A program made the translations under genes and the position numbers. The notes below the pieces were generated by a model. The model was not told the DNA's origin. It searched no databases and saw only the letters and a list, made by a program, of their open reading frames with translations. 64,000 bases of DNA from Leptodactylus fallax (lineage: Eukaryota > Chordata > Amphibia > Anura > Leptodactylidae): NCBI GenBank assembly GCA_947044405.1, contig CAMRHE010000360.1, forward strand, positions 1,136,001 through 1,200,000. Direction: 5' to 3'. Of the stretch, positions 19,786 to 34,289 are shown in pieces (the first letter of the stretch is position 1; the number at the start of each line of letters is the position of its first letter).

Positions 19786-20675
19786 GAATTAGGCGTGAAG
19801 CGGAGTATGGAGAGAGGTGTTAGCACTTTAGATGCCGCGGATTAAACACGACTTCGGCATCTAAAGTGCGTACACGCCATGGGCGCCACCATCTTTTACC
19901 GATTGCCGCCTTCCAGAACATCATCGGAGGGAGGTGATCGGTTGCCATGACAGCCAGGTGCCTATTGAAGGCAGTGTGTAATAGAATTCAAAGGATTTCA
20001 CTATACACTACAATACATTAGTACTGCAGTGTATAGTATGAGTGATCAGACGCCCCTACGGTTCAAGGTCCCTAGGGGTCCTGATCCTAAAAGTAAAAGA
20101 AAAAAAAGTTTTTTAAAGTATACAAAAAAAGTTGAAATCCTCCCTTTCCCTAGATCACATATAAAAATAAACAAACACTTTAGGGATCCCCCATCTCAAA
20201 AGTGCCTGAACTATTAAAATATAAAAATATTTATCCCATACGGTGAACGGCGTAGCGAGGAAAAAAAAATCTAAATTGCCAAATGGCTGTTTTTCAGCAC
20301 TTTGTCTCCTATAAAAAAATGGAATAAAAAGTGATCAAACCATCAGACCTTCCCAAAATAGTATCAATACAAATGCCCGCATATAGTATCAATACATCTT
20401 GTCCCGCATAAAAATACGCCTTACCCAGCTCCATAAACATAAATATAAAAAAGTTACAGGTGTCATAATATGGCACAATATTTTGCAAAGTTTTATTTTT
20501 TTTTAAAAAGTATCAAAACATTACAAATACTATATAGATTTGGTATCACCGTGATCGTCCTGACCTGCAGAATACAGGTAACGTCATTTTTACCACACAT
20601 GAATGCCGTAAAAATTAAACCTGTGAGCGCAATCTGCTCTAAGTATCGCCGTATTGAAGTCCAAATTCATAAAGT
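19786..20675. repeat. Unclassified AT-rich dispersed repeat
   Basis: Motifs such as CATACGGTGAACGGCGTA, TTTGGTATCACCGTGATCG and AAAGTGATCAAACCATCAGA are ones I recall as common in frog genomes, but I cannot assign a superfamily. No long frame is present. Confidence 0.45.
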
Positions 20676-21015
20676 TGATGTATGAGCTAGCTCAGAGAGA
20701 GACACACATATGCACAGCTATTGTGTATATAGTGGGTTCTGCTTTAATGGAGGGAAAAAGGTATGCTTAAATACATTGTAGACAAAGCACAGGTCGGGCT
20801 ACTGTAATTAGCATAACATGATTGGTGGCAAAGTTGTAAAATAATTCTGGCACATGGCTATTGGATAAGAGGCAAAAGAGGGGCCGCATCCCTTTAAGCC
20901 ATGTGGTGGGGGATGAGCTCTCTAAACAAAGGAGGAATGTAAAATGGCTACAGGCATGGCCCACATGGCCCTGGAATCCAAAATGGAGGATACAATAGCT
21001 GAGTCATCCTCCACA
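20676..21015 (-). mobile_element. Probable 3' LTR of the endogenous retrovirus, left edge uncertain
   Basis: On the minus strand a purine tract (ACAAAAGGAGGGAAA, complement of 21016-21030) precedes TGTGGAGGATGACTCAG at 21015. This is the usual polypurine tract/LTR boundary downstream of env. CCAAT-like and TATTTAAG-like motifs follow. The far end near 20676 is a guess. Confidence 0.55.
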
Positions 21016-21140
21016 TTTCCCTCCTTTTGTAAATGATATAACCCATACCCAGGGTACATTAGGATCTGCTAATCAGATCCCAAGGACTTTTATAGAGACT
21101 TCACCTCATTCCCCATGGATATGTTATACCATTTACATAC

Positions 21141-22335
21141 CTATCGGTCTAATACACTCAGAGAGATGTCTTCACTGTCATGTCTGTCAGTGTGTCCAAC
21201 CAGCCTTACAACCTGCAAACCCACTATCTTGGGTTTGCACCTCTTTCTAGCAAGTTTCTTTACAAGCCAGAATATAAACTTTATAGTCAAATAGATGCAA
21301 AAACACAGCAATAATATTTGAAATATTCCCTGTAATATTCCCATAAACCATCCACCTAATCCCTTAAACCAACTGGCAGGATTCAAGAATGAAAAGGTAT
21401 CTGACCACCAACTGTCCTGTGTCCTGTAATGTTCTTTGATCCATTTCTCTCTAAGTTCTCTGACCTTATCAATCCCTGCCCGCACTTGAAGATTCCCTTC
21501 AGAGTTGATATAGTGGCAACAGGAAGGTCCGATAATCTGACACATTACCCGTGTGCTGCTGTGAGATAGTCAAGGACTATGGTGTGTTGATTGCTGACTA
21601 TTATGAGTTGTCCTTGTATTGTATTAGTGGCATTCAACAGGCCTAGAATGGTGTATATCTGCTCATCTAGATAATCGGTAGATTCTACTAACTTGTCCCA
21701 AGTTTGCATAACCATGGGATACAAGAGTATCGTGCTGATGATTCTGTTGCTTGTACCCATTGAAACCACATGAGGTCACCCATCTTTCCTAGGGTGATTG
21801 TCTGCTGCACATTTGTACAAAGTATGACGGGGTATCATCTCAGGTTTCACATTTTCATGGGCAATTATAAAGGTGGCTGGTGTCAGTCTAGCTAGAGTAC
21901 AAGTCCCCTCTCCCCCTGGGGGTAGCCACTTGTATGCCTGATGACCACATACTAGATATACATCCGTGGGCAATATGCATGCTCTCCGAAGCTGAACTAG
22001 GCAATAGAGGTAGCTAAAGAGTCGCTGCATGGGGGGGTTTTGCACACCACTTACCCCCCGTCTCTATGTCTCTTTGGGGTCCGGTGCTCTGTATCAGACA
22101 CCCCTGATGATCCTTAACTAGTCCCCATTCTATTGAGGAATTGTGCTCTGGACAACCCTTTATTCCCTCTGTGAACCATCTGTCACTATCATGAATCTTT
22201 TTCTTAAAAATGAAATCCACTTTACCTGACCTTACAATAGAGGTGCTTGGCAGACTAAGGCTAATATTAAGCTCTTCTGTGGGAATGATACCGGCATGAT
22301 ATGGGACTTTGGATTTATGTTCACAGTTTAATGTA
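21141..22335 (-). pseudogene. Endogenous retrovirus env remnant (SU C-terminal part and TM)
   Basis: The minus strand carries surface-subunit sequence from about 22335 to 21780 and transmembrane-subunit sequence from 21769 to 21141. The TM part has a C-x6-CC disulphide motif at about 21545-21515, typical of gammaretrovirus-like Envs. It is followed by a tryptophan-rich membrane-proximal region, a long hydrophobic anchor (about 21350-21255) and a basic cytoplasmic tail. The frame is broken near 22030 (homopolymer C run) and by a stop with frame change at the join just upstream of the C-x6-CC motif (21545), and the frame ends again near 21776. No gag or pol was found upstream, so only the 3' part of a provirus survives. 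It is an old, non-functional copy. The surface subunit is recognised mainly by position and cysteine pattern. Confidence 0.8.
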
Positions 22336-22490
22336 ATCCTCTTTCAGTTGCCCCCAGTTTAATGTCACCCTCCATCTGCCCCCCCAGTTTAATACCCCCC
22401 ATCTGTTCCCAGTTTAATGCGCCCCTTCATCTGCCCCCGATTTAATGTCCTCCCTACATCTGCCCCCAGTTCCCCCTCTTGCTCACACAT
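22336..22490. repeat. Short degenerate tandem repeat, CAGTTTAATG units
   Basis: About five units of 25-30 bp sharing CCCCCAGTTTAATG and CATCTGCCCCC lie immediately beyond the env remnant. They resemble the other pyrimidine-rich minisatellites of the window (28980, 34300, 36000). Confidence 0.7.
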
Positions 22491-23734
22491 GCTGTCTCTT
22501 CTCTGTCTCTTCCCAGCATCTTCCTCTTTCTGTGTAATGCCACACTGTCCTGTAGTATCCAGAATAGCTCCGCCCACACATCTGATCACATGACCATGAC
22601 ATCAAAGGTCCTTTAACCCTCTAGGATTTAGCATCTACCATTTAGCCTTTACCCAACCCTGAGATAAGAACCGGTGGATCGGGGCAAAGTTTGTAACAGC
22701 AAAACACTTCAGAGGCATAGCGGGACAAATCGTAAGTTATTCGGGATGGCGGGACAGCAGTGTAAAATCGGGACTGTCCCGCCGGATGGTTGGGAGCTAT
22801 GTAAATCTGACAAAATTTTCCTATTCCTAAAATTATTTAATTCTATTGCTTGCAATTGTAAGCTTTTCAGAGTTCTCTGTTTGATGCAGTGAGGTGAATC
22901 ACAGACCCTTCATTATCTCCACCATTACTGTATTGCCTCGTGTTCATGCATACAACCTTATATAGTATACTTGCAGAAGGACTGGCTTCGCACGGGTACA
23001 TTTCATTTTTTGTTTGTGTAGTGGCCCCATAAGAATTGGCCAGTTTTGCACTTGACATCCAGTATGGCAGTCCAGTATAGGTACAGTCTATTTATGGCTG
23101 TGTTGCTGTGCTAGCCTGGTAAATTAAATGTGAACTTATATTGGCTGATGCATATGACTGAATATTTAAGGACCTGCGAACTGCTATTGACTCATACAGG
23201 TCATAAATAGCTTGGTTGCTATGGAAACCTGGTGTAAAGCTGTGTGTATGTCAAGACTGAAGAACTTGCACTTTTCCATTGGTCCATAAGTGTCATGTGA
23301 TCATGTGTATCTCAGTTTGGATATCAATGAAAGACTTGCGATCTGTTGTTATGGAAAACCTAGAGTAAAGCTGTGTGTATGTGACCTTGTGTAACAGTGT
23401 CTTCCACAGCGCCCTGCCCCTTTAAAGCTGACCTACAGCAGTGAAGAAAAATGGCTGGGTTGTTATGGAAACATGGAGTGCAGCTGTGTGCATGTGGCTG
23501 ACAATGCCTTGTCAGATTGGAGACGGACTTGGGTCTGCATGGTTGTTTCAGCAGCTCGCTGTTGTCTGTGATATACCTTTTCAGATTGAAGATGGGCTTG
23601 GGTCTGCTGAGAGTTTTTATTAGCTCAAGCAGCAGCCATTCATTTTGCTGCAGGGGGCATGAGTAGTTTAAAAGTCGCGGAGGCGACTGTGAGAGCGAGC
23701 GGGGATGGGTAAGTAAGGCCTGCGGGCCGTGAAC
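22491..23734. other. Repeat-like intergenic sequence, no gene
   Basis: Three related segments near 23212, 23345 and 23455 share TGGTTGCTATGGAAACCTGG or a close variant, followed by GTGTAAAGCTGTGTGTATGT. They look like degenerate copies of one dispersed repeat. No protein was recognised. Confidence 0.45.
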
Positions 23735-24138
23735 CACACAAACACTGCTATCATTATACTCTGGGGTCTTTTCAGATGCCAGAGTATAATGATCAGAGAC
23801 CCCGAGGAGTTGAGGGAACATAAAAACCACTGTTACTTACCTCTCCTGCGCTCCAGCAGGCTTCGGGCCTCCTTGGTGACGTCCCAGACCTCGGTGGGCC
23901 AGTCCATGCCTGGCTCATGTGACATTTGGTCCAACACTGAAGAGGTAGCGGGAAGTGCACGCACATAATACTATATGAAGGAGCCACTATGGGGCATAAT
24001 AGTGTGTGCAGGGGCCACTATGGGGCATAATAGTGTGTGCAGGAATGCAGTTTGTGCGGGGGGGGGGGGGGTTTGCCGTGGGGGGTCCCATGTCAAATGT
24101 TCGACCTTGGGGCCCAGCCATTCCTAGTTACACCACTG
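23735..24138. mobile_element. hAT-type element fragment with CAGTGGTGTAAC end
   Basis: The right edge CTAGTTACACCACTG is the inverse of the CAGTGGCGTAACTAG end of the element at 3966. Inside are the fold-back half TATACTCTGGGGTCTTTTC and two to three 31-bp units near 23985-24045. A G-run of 14 is at about 24058. The left terminus and an 8-bp duplication were not found. The Tc1 copy at 24150 lies 11 bp beyond the right edge. Confidence 0.65.
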
Positions 24139-24149
24139 AGTCCAGTATA

Positions 24150-25787
<1,638 letters not shown>

Positions 25788-25789
25788 TA

Positions 25790-26763
25790 TATGGACAGTG
25801 TATGACTTTTATATGGTGTACATGTATGTAGTGGATTCTATCACATATATGGACACTATGTAACGTCTTGTTACGATGGTCGGTTTCCTCAGTTAGCTGG
25901 GATTCTTCCTCAGTCTTCTCCACAGCCGGCGGCCATGATGCCATGTCTCATGAGATCTCATTGTGGCTTCTATTCTGTGTCTACTCCGTGTGTCTTCTTC
26001 TAGTTGTTTCCAACATAGTAACACGTCGACTGGATAGACTTGTAGATATTGTTATGATGTCATCATGTGACATCATAACTCTGTATCCTTAGAAATGATC
26101 AATGGGCCTTGTGACATCAGCATACAATTATTTTAACCCTTAATGGCCTGGCAAGTCTTTAGGAACAGAAGTTCTTGGTGTGATGTCACTTCTTTATTCT
26201 CACCCTAAACATTTTACCATATATACAGGGTATTCAGTAAATGTCTGATAGGTGCGGATCCCACCTCATGGACTCTCACATAACAGAAGACTCATGTCTG
26301 GCATCCATTCTCAGATTCCAGGCTGCCACAGTGTCCATATTGTAAGTTATGTACAGAAATACAGTGGCCTGCAGCGACACCGCCAGTCATCTGAGCCACT
26401 AGGTCAGGTCATCACGTGGACGCACATATCACCTACTGGCATTTGTAAGACAGTGCACACCCGGCTGCTCACTGCTATTCTCCTCTGCTACTGCAAGCTG
26501 CCCTTTAATCTTCATTACTGAGAGATTGAGTGCCCCCAATATGATGTGACTCCATATGTAGCCCCAGAGTTATACAGACAGCCATATGTGCCCGATATAC
26601 TAAGCAGAGCTGACCCCGAAATACATACAGACCTCAGGCCAGACCCCAAAATGAACTCAGACCCAGATTAGACCAAAATATATTCAGACCCCGGGCCCAT
26701 AATGTCACCAAGGAGGCTAAGAGAGTGCCTGACACCACAACAGCCCAAAAGAGGTAACAGTGT
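25790..26763. other. Intergenic, no gene; contains a perfect short palindrome
   Basis: At 26051-26079 a 12-bp stem GTTATGATGTCA and its exact inverse are separated by five bases. Otherwise no gene or repeat was recognised. Confidence 0.5.
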
Positions 26764-27658
26764 TGTAACCCAGGTAGAGGGAACGGGAGGATGGGAGTAG
26801 TAGTGGCTATAGCGATGTCACTGGAGAGGCCAAGGGCCCTCAACCGAACTCCTCCAGAGCATCTCCCAGGCCGGACACTGATAAGGGGGGCCTGAGCGGT
26901 CCATGATGATGACGGTGGTAGTTGTTCACCTGCGGCGCTTCCAGTTGGAGAGGTGTCTTCTCTTACCCTGAGCCGTGTGATGGTGTTCGGAAGGGCCCTG
27001 ATGGTGAATGCAGGAACGACTCAGGAGGCAGGGGTGCAGTTGAAACAGAGTGAACTTTACTGTGGAAAACTGTGCAACCATAAACAGATGCAGCTTCCCG
27101 GTGGGGGTAGTAGTCTCCCAACTGTTGAGTTCACCCAGGCTTGGGGATGAGGGATGCCCAGACCATAATGGTAAATACGTGCCTTGTACTCCACTACAAC
27201 ACTCAGTAGCTACCCTAGCCTCAGCCAGTAGATGGTTCTGGAGGCAAGGAAGTCCTTTGGGCCCAGTTACCTTATTAGATGGATCCTAGATAGCAGGACT
27301 CCTGTTCTCCTCCTGGCACAGTGTCTGGACAGAGAACAGGCTGTTCTTCCCTGTCTCAGGGCTGTCTCTGCGCAGACTTGGGCAGAAATCCTCTCCCTCA
27401 GGGGCTGACTAGAACTGGCAGGTCACATTATCACAGTGCCAACATTCACTGCTAGACTGCTTGCCCTAACGGCTCTCTCGAGAATTTTGGTCTCCAATCT
27501 CCACCCATTGACCAGGGCTGAACCAAGCCTTACAGAGGTAAAGGGGTGACCAACAGTAGAGGGGAACCATTAGGAGACCACAATAGGGAAGTTGCAAGAC
27601 ATAAAATGCACATAATATACATATAACACAACCAGAGGCACATTAGAAAATATAAGCA
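26764..27658 (-). mobile_element. Probable solo LTR, about 895 bp
   Basis: The ends TGTAACCCAGG and AATATAAGCA give TG...CA, with GTGT on both sides (26760-26763 and 27659-27662) as a 4-bp duplication. On the minus strand an AGTAAA signal precedes GTTCACTCTGTTTC, resembling the R/U5 region of frog LTRs. No internal coding sequence. A 4-bp match can arise by chance, so the edges are tentative. Confidence 0.5.
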
Positions 27659-27664
27659 GTGTCA

Positions 27665-27780
27665 CTCTGGGATGTGAAACAGAAGGTGAGTATGAATGTT
27701 TTTTTACTTTTTACATCTTCCCTGGACCTCCAACTATTATACTCAGGGGTCTGAAGAGACCTCAGAGTATAATAATGTAA
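27665..27780. repeat. Half copy of the fold-back module
   Basis: Contains AGAAGGTGAGTATGAATGTT, then CCTGGACCTCCAACTATTAT and ACTCAGGGGTCTGAAGAGAC, matching the right half of the module found elsewhere. Confidence 0.65.
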
Positions 27781-27832
27781 CTTTTTACTTTGACATAACT
27801 TTGGCTGTGTTTGCCTTAGAGATCTAGAAATT

Positions 27833-28048
27833 GGATAGATAGGTTCCTAGGAGCCCTAAGAGTGTTCTACACTATGTTTTAAGCCAATGTAAGCTGTCGT
27901 TCATACCGAACTTGTTCAACTTGAGGAACCTATCTATAAAACATAGTGTAGAATACTGCCCGGGCTCCTAGGAACCTATCTATAAAACATAGTGTAGAAT
28001 ACTGCCCGGGCTCCTAGGAACTTATTTATAAAACATAGTGTAGAATAC
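27833..28048. repeat. 46-bp minisatellite, left block with one inverted unit
   Basis: Units contain CTCCTAGGAACCTATCTATA then AAACATAGTGTAGAA. The first unit (27833-27882) is inverted relative to the rest. The array is continued at 28573 after an insertion. Confidence 0.85.
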
Positions 28049-28572
28049 AAAAAAATATCCAAGAAGAAAAAAAGACATGGACCACACATCCCAATCTTAT
28101 ACATTGATCTTGTGTTTCCCAGCAAATTCTACAATACTGAACATGAAATTCTTAGTATACATATTGATCAAGGTATATAAGCCCACTAGCCACTTCACAT
28201 CGACCTCTTTATAGTGGGTCCCTACACTACTGGGTGCGGCACAGAACAGCAACTGCCACCACCACAATACAGTGCCCACAGGGAGAGCGACCTAGCAGCT
28301 CAGCAACACTCCTGCCTCCAGGCTAAGCGCCCAGGCTCTGGGCCACATCGCTCCCGGAGGCACCACACCACAGCAATGGCAGACACCGCACAGCGCCGCA
28401 CTCAGTCCTTTGACTGAGACCACATGGTAAGGTGAATTCTTTGAGACCTGTTCACATGTTGCAGTCCTTTGACTGACACCATTTGGTAAGGTGAACTTTT
28501 TTGTGATCTGTTCACATGGTGCAGTGTGTGGATGTGTGGTCCATGTCTTTTTTTTTTCATATCGGGTATTTT
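28049..28572. mobile_element. 524-bp retroposed insert with 14-bp target duplication
   Basis: ATAGTGTAGAATAC stands directly before (28035-28048) and directly after (28573-28586) the insert, which splits the 46-bp minisatellite. Long duplications of this kind are typical of target-primed reverse transcription (LINE or SINE). Near its ends the insert carries AAAGACATGGACCACACA and the inverse TGTGTGGTCCATGTCTTT. A CTTTGACTGA(G/C)ACCA segment is duplicated internally near 28408 and 28466. The family is not recognised. Confidence 0.75.
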
Positions 28573-28828
28573 ATAGTGTAGAATACACTTAGGGCTCCTA
28601 GGAACTTATCTATAAAACAGTGTAGAACACTGTCAGAGCTCCTAGGAACCTATCCATAAAACAGTTTATAACACTGTCAGGGCTCCTAGGATCCTATCTA
28701 TAAAACATAGTGTATGACACTGTCAGGGCTCCTAGGATCCTATCTATAAAACATAGTGTAGAACACTCTTAGGACTCCTAGGAACCTATCTATAAAACAT
28801 AGTGTAGAACATTCTCAGTGCTTAGTGT
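28573..28828. repeat. 46-bp minisatellite, right block
   Basis: About five more units with AGGGCTCCTAGGA and ACCTATCTATAAAAC continue the array interrupted at 28049. Confidence 0.85.
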
Positions 28829-29618
28829 AAAGCGGTGGCTCTCAACCTTTTCAAGCAAAGTACCCCCTGGTGAGAAAATGTCCCAACCAAGTACCCCAAA
28901 AGTAGTGATCGCTTATAAATGTTAATAAAATAAGGCTTTATTTAGAGTCTTTGTTAACAATTATGTAATGGGCCCCATCAGTGTCCCCACATGTATTGTT
29001 ATGGTCCTCACACTCAGTAGAATGGCCCCTTCAGTGTTGCTCATGGAATATAATGGCCTCCACATTTAAAATAATGACCCCATATATAATAAAATGGCCC
29101 CCATACTTAGTGACGTTTAAGGAGTAACCATAACCGAAATTTTGTTGCTTTGCCACCCACAAACTACTAATATACTCAGAGTATAAGAGGAGGCCCAGCG
29201 GAGGTGAAAATACATAAACAGTGTTACTCCCCTCCCTGGCTCTAGCACGGGTATCGGATCCTCTGCAGCCTCCCCAGTGACGTCAATGACTGCTGAGCCC
29301 TGTGATTATCCTTATTATGCCGCATGACCCATGAGACTACAGAGACCCAATCACAGGCCTATACAGACCTTTGGGAGGCTAAAGAGGACATGAGATGCAT
29401 GCCGGAGCCTAGCGGAGGTGAGTAACACTGTTTCTTATATTTTCTCAGCTACCCTGGGCCCCTGATCATTATACTCTGAGGGTCTGAAGAGACCCCATGG
29501 TATAATAGTAATTTGTAGGTGGTGAACCCCACAAACTACCATTATGGGGAGTGGCTCTCACTGCAGCAGTACCCCTGGAGATAGCCTGGAGTTACCTCAG
29601 GTTGGGAACCACCACTTT
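28829..29618. mobile_element. hAT-like element with AAAGYGGTGGYTCYCAACC ends
   Basis: The left end AAAGCGGTGGCTCTCAACC and the inverse of the right end AAAGTGGTGGTTCCCAACC agree at 16 of 19 positions. They resemble hAT (Charlie-type) termini CAGTGGTTCTCAACC. The interior contains pyrimidine-rich 30-bp units (28970-29110) and a fold-back module (29170-29530). No matching 8-bp duplication was found, so the ends may be eroded. Confidence 0.6.
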
Positions 29619-29865
29619 GGGGTCTCTTCAGACCCTAGAGTATAATAAGTGGAGGCTCAGGAGAAGTGTGAAAAACAACAAACACTTGTACTTCCCTTCC
29701 CTCACCTCTCCTGGGCATCTTTATGGCATCCAGTGGTCTCTCTCTACATCCTCTTCAGCTTTCTTTTAGCCTATGGCTGACGTCACATGCCCCCGGGGGG
29801 TCACCGCTGAGGCCTAATCACAGATCTCAGCATTGAATCCTATGGGAGGCCACAGGAAGACATAA
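29619..29865. repeat. Left half of the fold-back module
   Basis: Starts GGGGTCTCTTCAGACCCTAG and continues AGTATAATAAGTGGAGGCTC through CTCACCTCTCCTGGGC, then a TGACGTCACATGC segment. The right half is replaced by the hAT element at 29874. Confidence 0.65.
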
Positions 29866-30015
29866 CTATAGACCAGGGGTCGGCAACCCCCGGCACGCGT
29901 GCCAAGAGTGGCACGCGAGGCTTATTTCCCTGGCACGGTGGCGGAGTCCTCACCCAGCAGATTCGATCGGACCAAACACGGCCGAAGCGAAACTGCTATT
30001 ATTATACTGTGGGGT

Positions 30016-30864
30016 TGTGAAGAATATCGCCTTGCCAAGCCCCTTGGCCTACCTGCGATCACCCTTCTTAACCTTCCACTCACAACCCGTGAGCGGACTG
30101 AGTTCGTAGGATAGAATGAAACGAGCTGTATAAATTTTATATATTTAATAACCCAAGTGGGTCGGTACTAATTAATAGCATATACAGAAATATACAATAT
30201 TAATATGATCAAGCATAAATATACGAGCAAAAGTGCGATGATACAGCACACAAAATAAAAAGGGAAATAAAAGATAGAGAAAATACCGGCATAGGCTCGT
30301 AGTCCGTTTCTCTAGGCCACAGCAGGGTTTTGGGCCTAGGGCGCAAGCTTAAGCAAGTTGCATAAAACAATTCTTCTACATGTTGTCCAGAACAAAGGGA
30401 AAGGCTTCAGGCCTCAATGCTAGGCCCTCAATGCATTCCTCAGTAGGGCAAGCTCTCTCATCTTCTCCCAGATCACAGCTCCTTACTGTCTCTTTGCTGA
30501 ATGACCAAAGAATCCAGGTCTCCCCACAGCATATGGCTAGTGCCCCACCCACCCAGGCAGCCCCCCTTCTCCCTCCTTTGCAGAACCCTCGGAGAGATGG
30601 GTATCTTCCTAGGTGCTGGGAGGGATGGGTGAAGTTAAGGTCACTGGCTTGCTATCCCCCATCGCCATCTGGCCAGGGATAATAAAAGTGCCTGGCTATA
30701 GCAAGCCATCTCCCCTGATACACACATAAAACCAGTGAAGCGTATCGTCCAGCAGTGTAAACCCAACTTAAACACAACATTCCAATAAGTAGGGGGAGGA
30801 CTGACATGAGCATGTAAAAATACATTTCTAAGAAAGATGTACAACTGAGGGTCGGTTCATCACA
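30016..30864 (-). mobile_element. Solo LTR, 849 bp, nested in a hAT element
   Basis: Same family as the LTR at 16253 (TGTGAAGAATATCGCC start, GGTCGGTTCATCACA end). A perfect 5-bp duplication GGGGT is at 30011-30015 and 30865-30869. It inserted into the GGGGTCT motif of the fold-back module and is therefore younger than that module and the enclosing hAT element. Confidence 0.85.
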
Positions 30865-31199
30865 GGGGTCTCTTCAGACCCCGAGTATAATAAGCGGAGA
30901 CTCAGGAGAAGTGATGAAACATAAAAAACAATGATACTCACCTTGCTCCCTGCGCTCTGCGGCGGCTGTGAGATCAGCAGGCGCTTCCGACAGCTGACAG
31001 GGCCTCAGAGGTCACGTCTGCGTCTGACGTCATTAAGCATAATGATGCAACGTGACCCTAGAGACTCAATCTGCGGTCGCTAACTACAGGCAGAAGCGCC
31101 GAAGAGAACACAGCGGCTGTGGAACATGGAATGGTGAGTACATTGTTTTTTTATGTTTGTCACCTCTCTTGGTCCTGCACTCATTATACTCGGGGGTCT

Positions 31200-31975
31200 G
31201 AAGAGAACTATGGAACATAATACCGTGTGCGGGGACCGCTATGGGACCTAATACCGTGTGCAGGGGCCGCTATGGGACCTAATACCGTGTGCAGCGACCG
31301 CTATGGAACCTAATACCATGTGCAGGGACCGCTATAGGACATAATACCGTGTGCAGGGAACGCTATGGGACCTAATAACGTGTGCAGGGGCCACTATGGG
31401 ACATAATACCGTGTGCAGGGCCCGCTATATGACATAATACCGTGTGCAGGGGCCACTATGGGACATAATACTGTGTGCAGGGACCGCTATATGACATAAT
31501 ACTATGTGCAGGGGCCACTATGTGACATAATACGGTGTGCAGAGGCTGTTATGGGACCTAATACCGTGTGCAGGGGCCGCTATGTGACATAATACAGTGT
31601 GCAGGGGCCACTATGTGACATAATACTGTGTGCAGGGACCGCTATATGACATAATACTGTGTGCAGGGGCTACTATGTGACATAATACGGTGTGCAGAGA
31701 CTGTTATGGGACCTAATACCGTGTGCAGGGGCCGCTATGTGACATAATACAGTGTGCAGGGGCCACTATGTGACATAATACTGTGTGCAGGGGCCACTAT
31801 GTGACATAATACGGTGTGCAGAGGCTGTTATGGGATATAATACCTTGTGCAGGGGCTACTATGTGACATAATACCGTGTGCAGGGGCCACTATGTGACAT
31901 AATACTGTATGCAGAGGCTGTTATGGGATATAATACCTTGTGCAGGGGCCGCTATGGGACATTATTCTGTGTAAC
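31200..31975. repeat. 31-bp minisatellite, about 25 units
   Basis: The unit is GTGTGCAGGGGCCACTATGT followed by GACATAATACT. The period is exactly 31 bp where measured (31566 to 31597). It is the inverse-orientation version of the short arrays at 4031-4210 and 37010-37345, here greatly expanded. Confidence 0.93.
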
Positions 31976-32481
31976 GGTGTGTTTTCTGCATTAAGGATGT
32001 GTTTTTGCACAGAAAACACAGGCATTTTTTTTTTGTGCAAAAATGCATCATGTGAACGCAGTTTTACATTGAAGTAAAAGTTCCAGTGGCCTAAGACTAT
32101 ATCTGCATCCAGATACATAGTGTGTATTCACCATAAGGTGCCGCCATACGGTGCTCCTGGACACATTTACCACTAATTGGGAGCTGCACATGGACTTTCA
32201 TTGCTTCTAATTGGAAAGTACAGGAGCGTCCCAGGATATATCAGTAAACGCATGTGTCCTAAAGCATCTGGTGGCAGCACTTCTGTGTTATGGTTTGTGG
32301 TATATGACTTTAGTTTAGTGGTCGTCAGACTTACAATTATTGACCGGCACTCCAAGTACCTCATCTTTGATTTTTTTATTAAAATCGGCACGCCGAACAA
32401 AAAAGGTTGCCTACCCCTGCTATAGACAATGCAGGTCTATCTACCTGGCCGGGGTGAAGTTAGCCTAGCTGGAGCTAGATA

Positions 32482-34066
<1,585 letters not shown>

Positions 34067-34255
34067 CCTAGTGTGGGCAGTATAGAGCTGCCTTCCCTAG
34101 TGTGGACAGTATACAGCAGCCTCCTCTAGTGTGGACAGTATACAGCAGCCTCCCCTAGTGTGGACAGTATACAGCAGCATCCCTTAGTGTGGACAGTATA
34201 CAGCAGCCTCCCCTAGTGTGGACAGTATAGAGCAGCCTCCCCATACATTGACATA
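34067..34255. repeat. 29-bp minisatellite, about 6 units
   Basis: Unit TAGTGTGGACAGTATACAGC then AGCCTCCCC; the measured period is 29 bp. Confidence 0.93.
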
Positions 34256-34289
34256 CCCATATGTGTTTATACCATGTTTTTGTTTCTAT

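Larger units (their letters stand above)
29874..32419. mobile_element. hAT-type element, 2546 bp, CAGGGGTCGGCAAC termini
   Basis: Left end CAGGGGTCGGCAAC and right end GGTTGCCTACCCCTG are inverse copies with one mismatch. The perfect 8-bp duplication CTATAGAC is at 29866-29873 and 32420-32427. Subterminal GGCACGCGTGCC and CGGCACGCCG support the hAT assignment. The interior has been filled by a fold-back module, a nested solo LTR (30016-30864) and a long 31-bp minisatellite. No transposase remains. Confidence 0.88.
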
